NCBI GenBank assembly: GCA_002309425.1
Contig: DBXD01000068.1
Coordinates: forward strand, 1-13,929
Direction of reading: 5' to 3'
Length of the DNA: 13,929 bases
From: Cyanobacteria bacterium UBA1221
GTDB taxonomy: Bacteria > Cyanobacteriota > Vampirovibrionia > Gastranaerophilales > Gastranaerophilaceae
The notes beneath the pieces were generated by a model. The model was not told the DNA's origin. It was given only the letters and a program-made list of their open reading frames with translations, and did no database searches. Below are positions 7,580-13,929 of the stretch, one piece after another (positions within the stretch are counted from its first letter, which is position 1; the number at the start of each line of letters is the position of its first letter). A program made the position numbers and the translations under genes.

Positions 7580-7588
7580 GGAGAAAAT

Positions 7589-7972
7589 ATGAAATTTTTA
7601 CATTCAATGATTAGAGTTAAAGATATAGAAAAATCACTAAAATTTTACACAGAACTTTTAAATATGAAACTTGACCACACAAAAAGACTTGAAGATTGTG
7701 AACTATACTTCTTAAATGATGAAAGCGGATGCTGCCAGTTAGAATTGACATACAATGATGATACCCCTCAAGAGGGCTACCAAAACGGTAACGCATTCGG
7801 GCATTTTGCATTCTCAGTTGAGTCTTTTGAAGACTTCACGGATAAAATGAACAAATATGGCTGGAAATATTTGTATGAGCCGTTCGACCTAAACGGTAAA
7901 GGTTCAAAGATTGCCTTCATACAGGATCCTGACGGAAATGAAATTGAATTAATAGAAAAAGTAGTATGGTAA
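7589..7972 (+). CDS. gloA: Glyoxalase I (lactoylglutathione lyase)
   Basis: This VOC-fold enzyme isomerises the hemithioacetal of methylglyoxal and a thiol to a lactoyl thioester, detoxifying methylglyoxal in the cytoplasm. The 127 residues align well with E. coli GloA. All four metal ligands are present: H5 (MKFLH), E52 (LELTYN), H72 (GHFAFSV) and E120 (GNEIELIE). The motif DPDGNEIELIE is diagnostic, and the short form resembles the nickel-dependent class. AAGGAG at 7578-7583, which includes the stop of the preceding gene, is five bases from ATG, so translation is probably coupled. A nitroreductase follows 21 bases later. The thiol cofactor in this organism is not shown by the sequence. Other VOC enzymes lack the full ligand set, so the call is firm. 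Confidence 0.9.
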   Translation: MKFLHSMIRVKDIEKSLKFYTELLNMKLDHTKRLEDCELYFLNDESGCCQLELTYNDDTPQEGYQNGNAFGHFAFSVESFEDFTDKMNKYGWKYLYEPFDLNGKGSKIAFIQDPDGNEIELIEKVVW

Positions 7973-7993
7973 AATATATTAAGGAGGGAAAAA

Positions 7994-8497
7994 ATGAAAA
8001 ATATAATTTTTAGAAGACGCTCTATCAGAAGATTTTTAAATAAACCGGTAGAAGAAGAAAAACTTGACAGAATCCTTCGTGCCGGGATGCAGGCACCATC
8101 TGCTCACAACAACCAGAGATGGGAATTTATTGTAGTAACGGATAAAGAAAAAAGAATAGCGCTATCCCAATTTGGAATGTACACAGGAATGATTGAACAG
8201 GCTCCGGTTGCAATTATCATATTGGGGAAATATGACAATGAAGCATTAAACCCTTGGTTTGCTCAGGATTTGGGGGCTTGTACCGAAAATATTCTCCTCC
8301 AGATTGTAGAGGAAGGTCTTGGCGGATGCTGGATGGGCTTCTATCCAAATCAGGATATGGTGGAAAAAGTTAATAAATACTTTGGGGTTCCCGAAAACGT
8401 TATGCCGTTTGGAGTTGTTGCACTGGGATATTCGCTTGACGAAAATCATTTCATAGACAGGTATGACGCATCAAAAGTCCACTATAACAAATACTAA
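7994..8497 (+). CDS. Small nitroreductase-family flavoprotein
   Basis: This 167-residue member of the FMN-dependent nitroreductase family reduces nitro compounds, quinones or flavins with NAD(P)H, normally as a dimer in the cytoplasm. RRRSIRRF (7-14) binds the FMN phosphate. APSAHNNQRWEFIVV (34-48) is the second FMN-contacting segment. DLGACTENILLQIVEEGLG (92-110) is the core helix that follows in this family, and PFGVVALGY (138-146) closes the fold. The length suits the compact subgroup. AGGAGG at 7982-7987, six bases from ATG, is the strongest SD in the window. It follows gloA by 21 bases, which suggests a joint role against reactive carbonyl or electrophile stress (inference). The natural substrate cannot be read from sequence. 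Confidence 0.88.
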   Translation: MKNIIFRRRSIRRFLNKPVEEEKLDRILRAGMQAPSAHNNQRWEFIVVTDKEKRIALSQFGMYTGMIEQAPVAIIILGKYDNEALNPWFAQDLGACTENILLQIVEEGLGGCWMGFYPNQDMVEKVNKYFGVPENVMPFGVVALGYSLDENHFIDRYDASKVHYNKY

Positions 8498-8518
8498 CCT
8501 TTATGATATAATAATTTT
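8484..8518 (+). promoter_or_regulatory. Extended -10 promoter placed for a leaderless mRNA
   Basis: TGATATAAT (8504-8512) is an extended -10 with a perfect TATAAT at 8507-8512. ATAACA at 8484-8489 matches four of six bases of the -35, with a 17-bp spacer. Exactly six bases separate the hexamer from ATG 8519, so the usual -10 to +1 distance puts the transcription start on the A of the start codon. There is no SD in the interval. The -35 lies inside the end of the nitroreductase gene. Confidence 0.65.
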
Positions 8519-8920
8519 ATGAAAACGTTAGCACAATTTGTCCAAAAGAAACGTGATGACTTGGGTTTGTCACCCAAGGGTCTGGCAATGGCGGCAAATA
8601 TCGACCTGAATGAGATTGAAGAAATTGAAGCGGGGAAGGAGTTGTTTTTGTCTGTTACTGTTAGGCAGAAGCTTGCCAAAATTTTGAAATGCGAGCCTCA
8701 CGAATTAAAAAAACTGGAAAAAGATTTTGATACAAATTTTGTGTCAGAGCAGGTTGTAGAAAGTTTGAAAGAACTTATCCTAAACGGTGCGGGCGGCTTG
8801 AAATGCCCTAAGTGCGGGGCGCCGCTTGTTACAAGAATTGCAAAAATGTATGATTTAGAGGACAACCTGATGCTTCACCCGAAAGCCCACTGCACAAAAT
8901 GCGTTTTTCAGATACATTAA
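8519..8920 (+). CDS. Helix-turn-helix protein fused to a four-cysteine zinc ribbon
   Basis: This 133-residue protein is probably a DNA-binding regulator. Residues 5-66 have the pattern of an XRE/Cro-type helix-turn-helix (LAQFVQKKRDDLGLSPKGLA, then the recognition region AANIDLNEIEEIEAGK). After a helical linker (70-90), residues 94-130 form a zinc ribbon with CPKC (C96, C99) and CTKC (C125, C128); a histidine, H124, sits next to C125. It might sense zinc or redox state, or bind a partner, but nothing in the sequence decides this. It has its own strong promoter and appears leaderless, as the lambda cI repressor is from its maintenance promoter. It follows the gloA-nitroreductase pair and might regulate them (inference from position). 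Its stop is five bases from the stop of proA, with no clear terminator between them. Confidence 0.75.
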   Translation: MKTLAQFVQKKRDDLGLSPKGLAMAANIDLNEIEEIEAGKELFLSVTVRQKLAKILKCEPHELKKLEKDFDTNFVSEQVVESLKELILNGAGGLKCPKCGAPLVTRIAKMYDLEDNLMLHPKAHCTKCVFQIH

Positions 8921-8925
8921 GTTAT

Positions 8926-10173
8926 TTATAAATCTTTGTGGTGAAATTCTTTTAGTCCGCTTGCGTAATCGCCTACGATTTGACCGTTGCCGACTAGTTT
9001 ATACTTATAAATTGTGAGTCCGTCTAATCCGACAGGGCCTCTTGCGTGTGTTTTGTTTGTAGAAATTCCAACCTCTGCCCCAAACCCGTATCTGAATCCG
9101 TCTGCAAATCGTGTCGATGCGTTCCAATATACTCCCGCAGAATCGACCTTATTCATAAATTTTTCGGCATTATCTTTATTAGCCGTAATTATTGCATCTG
9201 TATGCCCGGAACCGTAGGTGTTTATATGCTCAATCGCTTCATCAACATTTTCAACAAACTTGTATGCCAAAATTTTATCCCCGTACTCGAACGACCAGCT
9301 GTCAGGATTGGAAATAAGTTTAACCTCTGCCAGCTCCAAAGATGCCATCAGTTCTTTTACATAAGAAAAATCCTTATGTACCAAAAGGGTTTCAACGGAA
9401 TTGCATGCACTCGGATACTGGGTTTTTGCATCAACTACAACCTTTTGCGCCATGGCTAAATCCGCAGTTTTATCGACAAATATATGGCAAATTCCGTCTG
9501 CGTGACCCAAAACAGGAATTTTTGTATTTTCTTTTATAAATTTCACCAACTTATTTCCGCCACGCGGAATAATTAAATTAATATATTTGTCACATTTTAG
9601 CATTTCCCCGACATCATCACGGGTAAATACCTGATTTAAAACGTTTTTCGGGAACTCCGGAATTTCATCCAACGCAGACAAAATAACCGACATAATTTTC
9701 TTGTTTGTATTTACCGATTCCCTGCCGCCTTTTAGTATTACAGCATTCGAGGACTTTATCGCAAGCGAAGAAATCTGTGCGATTACATCCGGCCTTGCCT
9801 CAAAAATTATCCCTAAAACCCCGATAGGACAAGAAATTTTATACAATGTCAAATTTTCATCCAGCTCACGGACAAGGAGTTTTTTATTAACAGGGTCCGG
9901 CAAAGCCGCAATATCACGGATACCGCGCACCATATCCCGCAATTTGTTTTCATCAAGTTTAAGCCTGTTAAAAGTAGATTTTGTAATTTCACCGCTCTCG
10001 ACAAGTCTTTCCGCCTCAGTTAAGTCCTGTCTGTTTGCCGTAAATATTTCTTCTTTTTCGGCTTCAATTTTGTCTGCTATATTTAAAAGAGCCTTGTTTT
10101 TAATCTCCTCAGACAAATCCGCGATTTCAAGACTTGCTTTTTTTGCTCCCTCGGCGATTTTCACAAAATCCAT
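8926..10173 (-). CDS. proA: Glutamate-5-semialdehyde dehydrogenase
   Basis: ProA reduces gamma-glutamyl phosphate with NADPH to glutamate-5-semialdehyde, the second step of proline synthesis, in the cytoplasm. The 415 residues equal the usual family length. The catalytic cysteine is C257 in YPSACNSVETLLV. PIGVLGIIFEARPDV (116-130), LKGGRES (147-153) and LIIPRGG (200-206) are family signatures for the nucleotide and phosphate sites, and FGAEVGISTNKTHARGPVGL-type sequence near the C-terminus is nearly invariant. The start has AGGAG (10184-10180, minus) six bases upstream, overlapping the TAG stop of proB, so the two genes are translationally coupled with only nine bases between them. The third gene, proC, is not in the window. 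Confidence 0.97.
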   Translation of the reverse strand: MDFVKIAEGAKKASLEIADLSEEIKNKALLNIADKIEAEKEEIFTANRQDLTEAERLVESGEITKSTFNRLKLDENKLRDMVRGIRDIAALPDPVNKKLLVRELDENLTLYKISCPIGVLGIIFEARPDVIAQISSLAIKSSNAVILKGGRESVNTNKKIMSVILSALDEIPEFPKNVLNQVFTRDDVGEMLKCDKYINLIIPRGGNKLVKFIKENTKIPVLGHADGICHIFVDKTADLAMAQKVVVDAKTQYPSACNSVETLLVHKDFSYVKELMASLELAEVKLISNPDSWSFEYGDKILAYKFVENVDEAIEHINTYGSGHTDAIITANKDNAEKFMNKVDSAGVYWNASTRFADGFRYGFGAEVGISTNKTHARGPVGLDGLTIYKYKLVGNGQIVGDYASGLKEFHHKDL

Positions 10174-10182
10174 AAACCTCTC

Positions 10183-11325
10183 CTAAAGTATTGTTATATT
10201 ATCTCTTGTGATAATTGCATCATAATTTTTGTAGCCCAGAATATTTAATATACTGTCGGAATGAGAGCCGACAAGCTTTGAGCAGGCTTTTGAATCATAA
10301 TTTACAATTCCTCTTGCAAATTCAGCTCCGCTTTCATCCAAAATCGATACAACATCACCTTTATTAAACTCATTTATAATTCCTACAACACCAATCGGTA
10401 AAAGACTCTTTTCTTCCTCTATCAATGCTCTTTTTGCACCGTCATTTACGGTAATTTTCCCGATAATATTTGTCGCATAACCTATCCAGCGTTTTTTATC
10501 GGAAAGTCCTTCCGTTTGCGGTAAAAACATTGTTCCGAAATCTTCACCGTTAAATATTTTTCTTATTACAAACGGCTCTTTTCCGTTTGCTATCAAAACT
10601 TTTCCTCCAAAACGAGTAACCATTCTGGCAGCCTCAAGTTTTGTTCTCATTCCGCCTCTGCCGCCCTCTGAAGCATCCGTACCCATTGCACAAATTTCAT
10701 CCGTAACTTCCTGAACTTCTCTTATAATTTCCGCATCAGGATTAGTTTTCGGATTTTTATTATACAAACCGTTCACATCAGACAAAATTATCAGCAAATC
10801 CGCATCCAATTCGCTTGCAACAAGCGCCGATAGCTTGTCGTTATCAGAGAAACATACCTGCATATCGGCATAACGTGGTGAAATCTCAACCGTAGATACC
10901 GTATCGTTCTGATTAATCACAGGAACGGTTCCGAGTTCAAGCAATTTGTTAAAAGTTGTTCTGAGGCTCAAATATTTTTCTCTTACGGAAAAATCATCTT
11001 CTGTCAAAAGGATTTGAGCAGCAACAAGTCCGTATGTATCAAAACCTTCCTCATAAATAGACATCAATTTACTCTGGCCGATTGCGGCACATGCCTGTTT
11101 TAAAGCAGTACCTTCAGTGCTTTCCAGACCCAATTTCTTTTTGCCTAAACCAACTGCTCCGGAGGTTATGACAATAACTTCCTTACCCGATTTTACAAGA
11201 TTCGAAATATCTTCAATAAATGAGAAAATTCTCGGTAATGAAACATAACCGTCATCCCCTCTTAAAATATTCGTACCCAGTTTAATAACAATACGTTTTA
11301 CGTTTATAAAATCTTTTCTGTCCAT
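10183..11325 (-). CDS. proB: Glutamate 5-kinase with C-terminal PUA domain
   Basis: ProB phosphorylates glutamate with ATP, the first and usually proline-inhibited step of proline synthesis; its labile product passes to ProA. The amino acid kinase domain has VIKLGTNIL (13-21), SGAVGLG (55-61), INQND (137-141), FSDNDKLSALVA (159-170), ILSDVNGLY (180-188) and GGMRTKLEAA (224-233). Residues about 286-370 form the PUA domain seen in long ProB proteins. The stretch between INQND and DNDKLSA contains several more residues (ISPRYADMQVC) than E. coli ProB, in the loop near the glutamate and proline site. The 380-residue length is slightly above the usual 365-370. There is no SD before ATG 11325; the promoter geometry predicts a leaderless mRNA. 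It is the first gene of the proBA operon. Confidence 0.96.
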   Translation of the reverse strand: MDRKDFINVKRIVIKLGTNILRGDDGYVSLPRIFSFIEDISNLVKSGKEVIVITSGAVGLGKKKLGLESTEGTALKQACAAIGQSKLMSIYEEGFDTYGLVAAQILLTEDDFSVREKYLSLRTTFNKLLELGTVPVINQNDTVSTVEISPRYADMQVCFSDNDKLSALVASELDADLLIILSDVNGLYNKNPKTNPDAEIIREVQEVTDEICAMGTDASEGGRGGMRTKLEAARMVTRFGGKVLIANGKEPFVIRKIFNGEDFGTMFLPQTEGLSDKKRWIGYATNIIGKITVNDGAKRALIEEEKSLLPIGVVGIINEFNKGDVVSILDESGAEFARGIVNYDSKACSKLVGSHSDSILNILGYKNYDAIITRDNITIL

Positions 11326-11360
11326 ATTTGTATTGTACTACAAATTAAAATTATATTAAA
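11326..11360 (-). promoter_or_regulatory. proBA promoter placed for a leaderless mRNA
   Basis: TACAAT is read on the minus strand at 11337-11332 (five of six consensus bases). Six bases (ACAAAT) separate it from ATG 11325, so the expected start of transcription is the A of the start codon. A weak AT-rich -35 (TTTAAT, 11360-11355) sits 17 bases upstream. No purine-rich SD occurs in the 30 bases before the ATG. The layout repeats that at 8507-8519. Confidence 0.55.
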
Positions 11361-11363
11361 TTA

Positions 11364-11420
11364 TTGAGAAATATGTATTTTTTATAATATAATCTACCTA
11401 TCGAAACAAAGAAAGAGGAG
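11364..11420 (+). promoter_or_regulatory. lpxA promoter and ribosome binding site
   Basis: TTGAGA (11364-11369, five of six bases) and TATAAT (11388-11393) are 18 bases apart and predict a start near 11400. A second TATAAT overlaps at 11383-11388. AGAGGAG at 11414-11420 is six bases from ATG 11427, inside a leader of about 26 bases. The 101-bp gap to proB holds both divergent promoters, so proB and lpxA could influence each other's transcription. Confidence 0.65.
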
Positions 11421-11426
11421 AGAACA

Positions 11427-12230
11427 ATGATAGACAAAACCGCAGTAATTCATCCGACAGCACAAATTGCAGACGATGCTATAATAGGCCCTTACGTTGT
11501 TATCGGCGAAAATGTAAAAATCGGAAGTAAAACAAGAGTAATTGCAAACGCATATATAGAGCACGCAGAAATCGGTGAAAGATGTACGATTTCTCCGTTT
11601 GCAACAATAGGTTCAGAACCTCAGGATTTGGGCTATAAAGGCGAACCTACAAAAGTTGTAATCGGCGATGACACAATTATTAAAGAAAATGTAACTATTC
11701 ACCGCGGCGCAACTTGCGGAGATTTCACTACAAGAATAGGTAACAAATGCCTGCTTATGGTAGGTTCACATATTGCACATAACTGTGTACTTGCTGATCA
11801 GGTTATTTTGGCTAACCTTGTAACTCTTGGCGGTCATGTTCACGTTGGATTTGGTGCATTCGTAGGCGGAATGAGCGTATTCCACCAGAATATCAGAATA
11901 GGTGATATGGCTATTATCAGCGGATTTTCGGCTTCCCGTCAGGATATTCTCCCGTATTCTAAAGGAGAAGGCAGACCGCCGGTTCCGAGAGGACTTAATG
12001 TTGTTGCTCTAAAACGCAGAGGAGTTTCTCAGGAAGTCAGAACCAATATGAATGAAGCATTTAAACTTCTTATTTCTGATGAATACAATACCTCTCAGGC
12101 TATCGAAAAAATCAGAGCGGAAATTCCGGCAAACGAATATATAGATACAATGATTGAATTTGTAAAATCTTCAAAAAGAGGAGTTTTACTGAAATCTCAT
12201 AAGTCCGGTCACGAATCCCTGGAAGATTAA
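11427..12230 (+). CDS. lpxA: UDP-N-acetylglucosamine O-acyltransferase
   Basis: LpxA transfers a 3-hydroxyacyl chain from acyl carrier protein to UDP-GlcNAc, the first step of lipid A synthesis, as a cytoplasmic trimer. The N-terminal two thirds are left-handed beta-helix hexapeptide repeats (TAVIHPTAQIADDAIIGPYV onward). The catalytic histidine is H118 (SHIAHNC, equal to E. coli H125), and H137 (GGHVHV) equals H144. The RGLNVVALKRRG segment and the following helices form the C-terminal part. With a constant offset of seven, the chain-length ruler G173 of E. coli corresponds to G166 here, which would favour a long acyl chain (inference). The length of 267 is close to the usual 262. The gene stands alone, without lpxD, fabZ or lpxB, which often flank it elsewhere. 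Its stop is 25 bases from the stop of the convergent TPR gene. Confidence 0.95.
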   Translation: MIDKTAVIHPTAQIADDAIIGPYVVIGENVKIGSKTRVIANAYIEHAEIGERCTISPFATIGSEPQDLGYKGEPTKVVIGDDTIIKENVTIHRGATCGDFTTRIGNKCLLMVGSHIAHNCVLADQVILANLVTLGGHVHVGFGAFVGGMSVFHQNIRIGDMAIISGFSASRQDILPYSKGEGRPPVPRGLNVVALKRRGVSQEVRTNMNEAFKLLISDEYNTSQAIEKIRAEIPANEYIDTMIEFVKSSKRGVLLKSHKSGHESLED

Positions 12231-12235
12231 TCCTT

Positions 12236-12258
12236 TAATTTTAACAATATCAAAATTA
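12236..12258. terminator. Weak AT dyad between convergent genes
   Basis: TAATTTT (12236-12242) and AAAATTA (12252-12258) form a seven-pair, all A/T stem with a nine-base loop between lpxA and the convergent TPR gene. It has no GC pairs, so it would be a poor intrinsic terminator. It is listed because it is the only hairpin-like structure in this 25-bp gap. Confidence 0.2.
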
Positions 12259-13929
12259 TAATTTAATTTCATTTGCAGAAATAAATGATTTTAGGATACC
12301 TTTTGCCTGCTCTAATTCTGCCTGTACGTGGGTATTATGAGTCTGTTTCAAAAGGTTTCCCGAAAGGGCATACATTTCTTTTGCACCTTTTAAGTATTCA
12401 ATTTGTTCGTCCGAATTTGCCAGACCCATTTCCTGGAAATATTTTCCGTACAATAAATATAATCTTGATAAAATGTCATTCATCCCATATTTTTTAGCTA
12501 TATCTATTGCGGTTGTAATGTGCATTTTGGCGGAATCAAAATCGGAAGTTGCCAGACTTGTTTTTGCAAGCAGCATTCTGAAAAGCGTTTCAAAGAAAAA
12601 GTTTTGAATTTTAGGATTTTGAGCTACTTCAATAGCCTTTTGCGCAATTTCCGCTGCTGCATGAGGACCCTCTGTCTGAATTGTGGCTTCCGCAATAAAA
12701 TACCAGGTTAATAATGCTCCTGTCGCCATTTTTTCTTTTGAAAAATATGCTATCTGCTCCTGATAAATATTCATTGCATTTTCAGTTTTACCGTTATCTT
12801 TCAGAATTTTACCAAGAATTGATTTCAAAATATTTTTTGTAAAATTATCACCGCAATTATTTGCATAAGTTACAATATGGAACAAATCTTCCTGCATATC
12901 CTTGTATTTATGACGCATAAAGTTATTTATTACATTAATATAATTCCATTTTACAACTGATTCATCGCTCATATTCTTTTCGGAGTGCTTTTTCATTATT
13001 TCTTCCAATATCTTATCGGAAGTTTCATAATCACCCTTAACGGTATTGGCACTAGCTAATGTAAGCTTGGTCTTATACATAAATTCAGCATTCTTGTATT
13101 CCGTTTTGTCGATTATGTCAAAAATATCGGTAAGAACTTTGAACGAACGGTCATTTCCCTGTTCAACAAGAGCCTGAGCGAGAACCAAACGGGATTTTAA
13201 CCAGGATTCGGAAACAAGAGCAAATGAATAATCTTTTCTTGTATAATCTTTTGTTAAAATTTCCTCAAAAACAGGCAATATTTCGTTATCTACCATATTA
13301 ATTATTTGTCCGCAATTTCCGATTGCAAGCAAAGATTTCAATTTTGCACACTTTAACAAAACTGTTTCCAATTTCTTCTCGGGTTCAACAGATTTAAGAA
13401 CCGTATCAACACATTCAACATTTCCGAGATAATTACCCGTTTTATTACAACATTTAGACAAATACCCCAATAAATCAATCTCCCTAGGCAAGTCATTCAG
13501 GGCATTTGCATTTGCTATTGCATCCGGAAGATAATCAATAGCCTCTGACGGATTGTAATCGGTTAATAAACGTCCTAAGCGCTCGGAAATATTATATCTG
13601 ATTTTAAGAGTTGCAGTTTCATCCATCTCATTTATCAGGGCAAGACATTGCTTTTGAGAAATTGCATACAAACTTAAATCACCAATATATGCAGCAATTC
13701 GTGTACCTCTTGTCCATATATCGAGAGCAAGTTTTGTATCTTTAATATTCTGAGCAATCCTTGCAAAAACAGCATTTGAGTTTGGTGTATAATTCGCAAG
13801 AGAGTTGCATATCTTAGTGTTCAAATCAACATATTGCTCATCTTGTTTTACCGCTTCTGTCATGGTCTCCCATAACAATAAATCTTTAAACTGGCAAAAT
13901 ATCTCATTCAGCGGTGCTATAAAATTCAT
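12256..13929 (-). CDS. All-helical TPR-like repeat protein, probably partial at its N-terminus
   Basis: The frame is open to the right edge; its first visible Met coincides with the last three bases, so whether this is the real start cannot be told. The 557 visible residues are helical throughout, with repeat-like helix pairs such as GALLTWYFIAEATIQTEGPH followed by AAAEIAQKAIEVAQNP, and SRLYLLYGKYFQEMG followed by a charged helix. This fits degenerate tetratricopeptide repeats of about 35-40 residues, of the type found in the C-terminal half of MalT/LuxR-like, AAA-ATPase or protein-kinase signalling proteins. No catalytic motif, signal peptide or membrane segment is seen. A larger protein with an N-terminal enzymatic or regulatory domain outside the window seems likely (inference). 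The specific role and partners are unknown. Confidence 0.7.
   Translation of the reverse strand: MNFIAPLNEIFCQFKDLLLWETMTEAVKQDEQYVDLNTKICNSLANYTPNSNAVFARIAQNIKDTKLALDIWTRGTRIAAYIGDLSLYAISQKQCLALINEMDETATLKIRYNISERLGRLLTDYNPSEAIDYLPDAIANANALNDLPREIDLLGYLSKCCNKTGNYLGNVECVDTVLKSVEPEKKLETVLLKCAKLKSLLAIGNCGQIINMVDNEILPVFEEILTKDYTRKDYSFALVSESWLKSRLVLAQALVEQGNDRSFKVLTDIFDIIDKTEYKNAEFMYKTKLTLASANTVKGDYETSDKILEEIMKKHSEKNMSDESVVKWNYINVINNFMRHKYKDMQEDLFHIVTYANNCGDNFTKNILKSILGKILKDNGKTENAMNIYQEQIAYFSKEKMATGALLTWYFIAEATIQTEGPHAAAEIAQKAIEVAQNPKIQNFFFETLFRMLLAKTSLATSDFDSAKMHITTAIDIAKKYGMNDILSRLYLLYGKYFQEMGLANSDEQIEYLKGAKEMYALSGNLLKQTHNTHVQAELEQAKGILKSFISANEIKL

Noticed and set aside
8921..8933. ATTTATAAAT palindrome between the HTH gene and proA
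   Set aside because: Only A/T pairs and no loop or T-run of terminator type; too weak to call.
9014..9539. Plus-strand frames inside proA
   Set aside because: They are antisense to a highly conserved enzyme gene with its catalytic motif intact and show no recognisable protein.

Overview
The window looks like chromosomal DNA of a low-GC diderm bacterium. A complete lpxA (11427-12230) implies lipid A and an outer membrane. AT-rich codon use, purine-rich Shine-Dalgarno (SD) sites and TATAAT-type promoters fit a gut-type lineage such as the Vampirovibrionia/Gastranaerophilales, but this is an inference from overall character and no marker gene here proves it. No rRNA, tRNA, CRISPR array, insertion sequence or integrase was seen.

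Left part (1-4775). A single minus-strand frame stays open from an ATG at 2804 to the left edge: at least 934 codons, C-terminus not seen. It encodes an unrecognised, mostly helical protein with Gly/Ala-rich hydrophobic segments and a Pro/Val-rich tail. Its codon use (Ile almost always ATA) differs from the rest of the window. Across a 198-bp AT-rich gap lies ilvE on the plus strand (3003-4019). The stop codons of ilvE overlap those of a convergent gene (4681-4016, minus) for a small one-pass membrane protein with an 18-bp tandem repeat encoding GGAGAA.

Middle part (4776-8920). Five plus-strand genes are closely spaced: a GT-C-like membrane glycosyltransferase, a protein with a weak FliK-like C-terminal part, glyoxalase I (gloA), a small nitroreductase, and a helix-turn-helix protein fused to a four-cysteine zinc ribbon. 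The first four could be one transcript. The last has its own promoter, placed so that transcription should begin at the first base of the start codon.

Right part (8926-13929). proB and proA form a minus-strand operon for the first steps of proline synthesis. proB also appears to be transcribed without a leader. lpxA runs divergently from proB with a conventional promoter and SD site. At the right edge a 557-codon frame encodes an all-helical TPR-like protein that probably continues beyond the window.

Most of the window is housekeeping. The parts that deserve attention are the giant atypical reading frame at the left, the two promoters that predict leaderless mRNAs next to SD-led genes, and the low-complexity or homopolymer tracts at 4145-4261 and 6535-6540.
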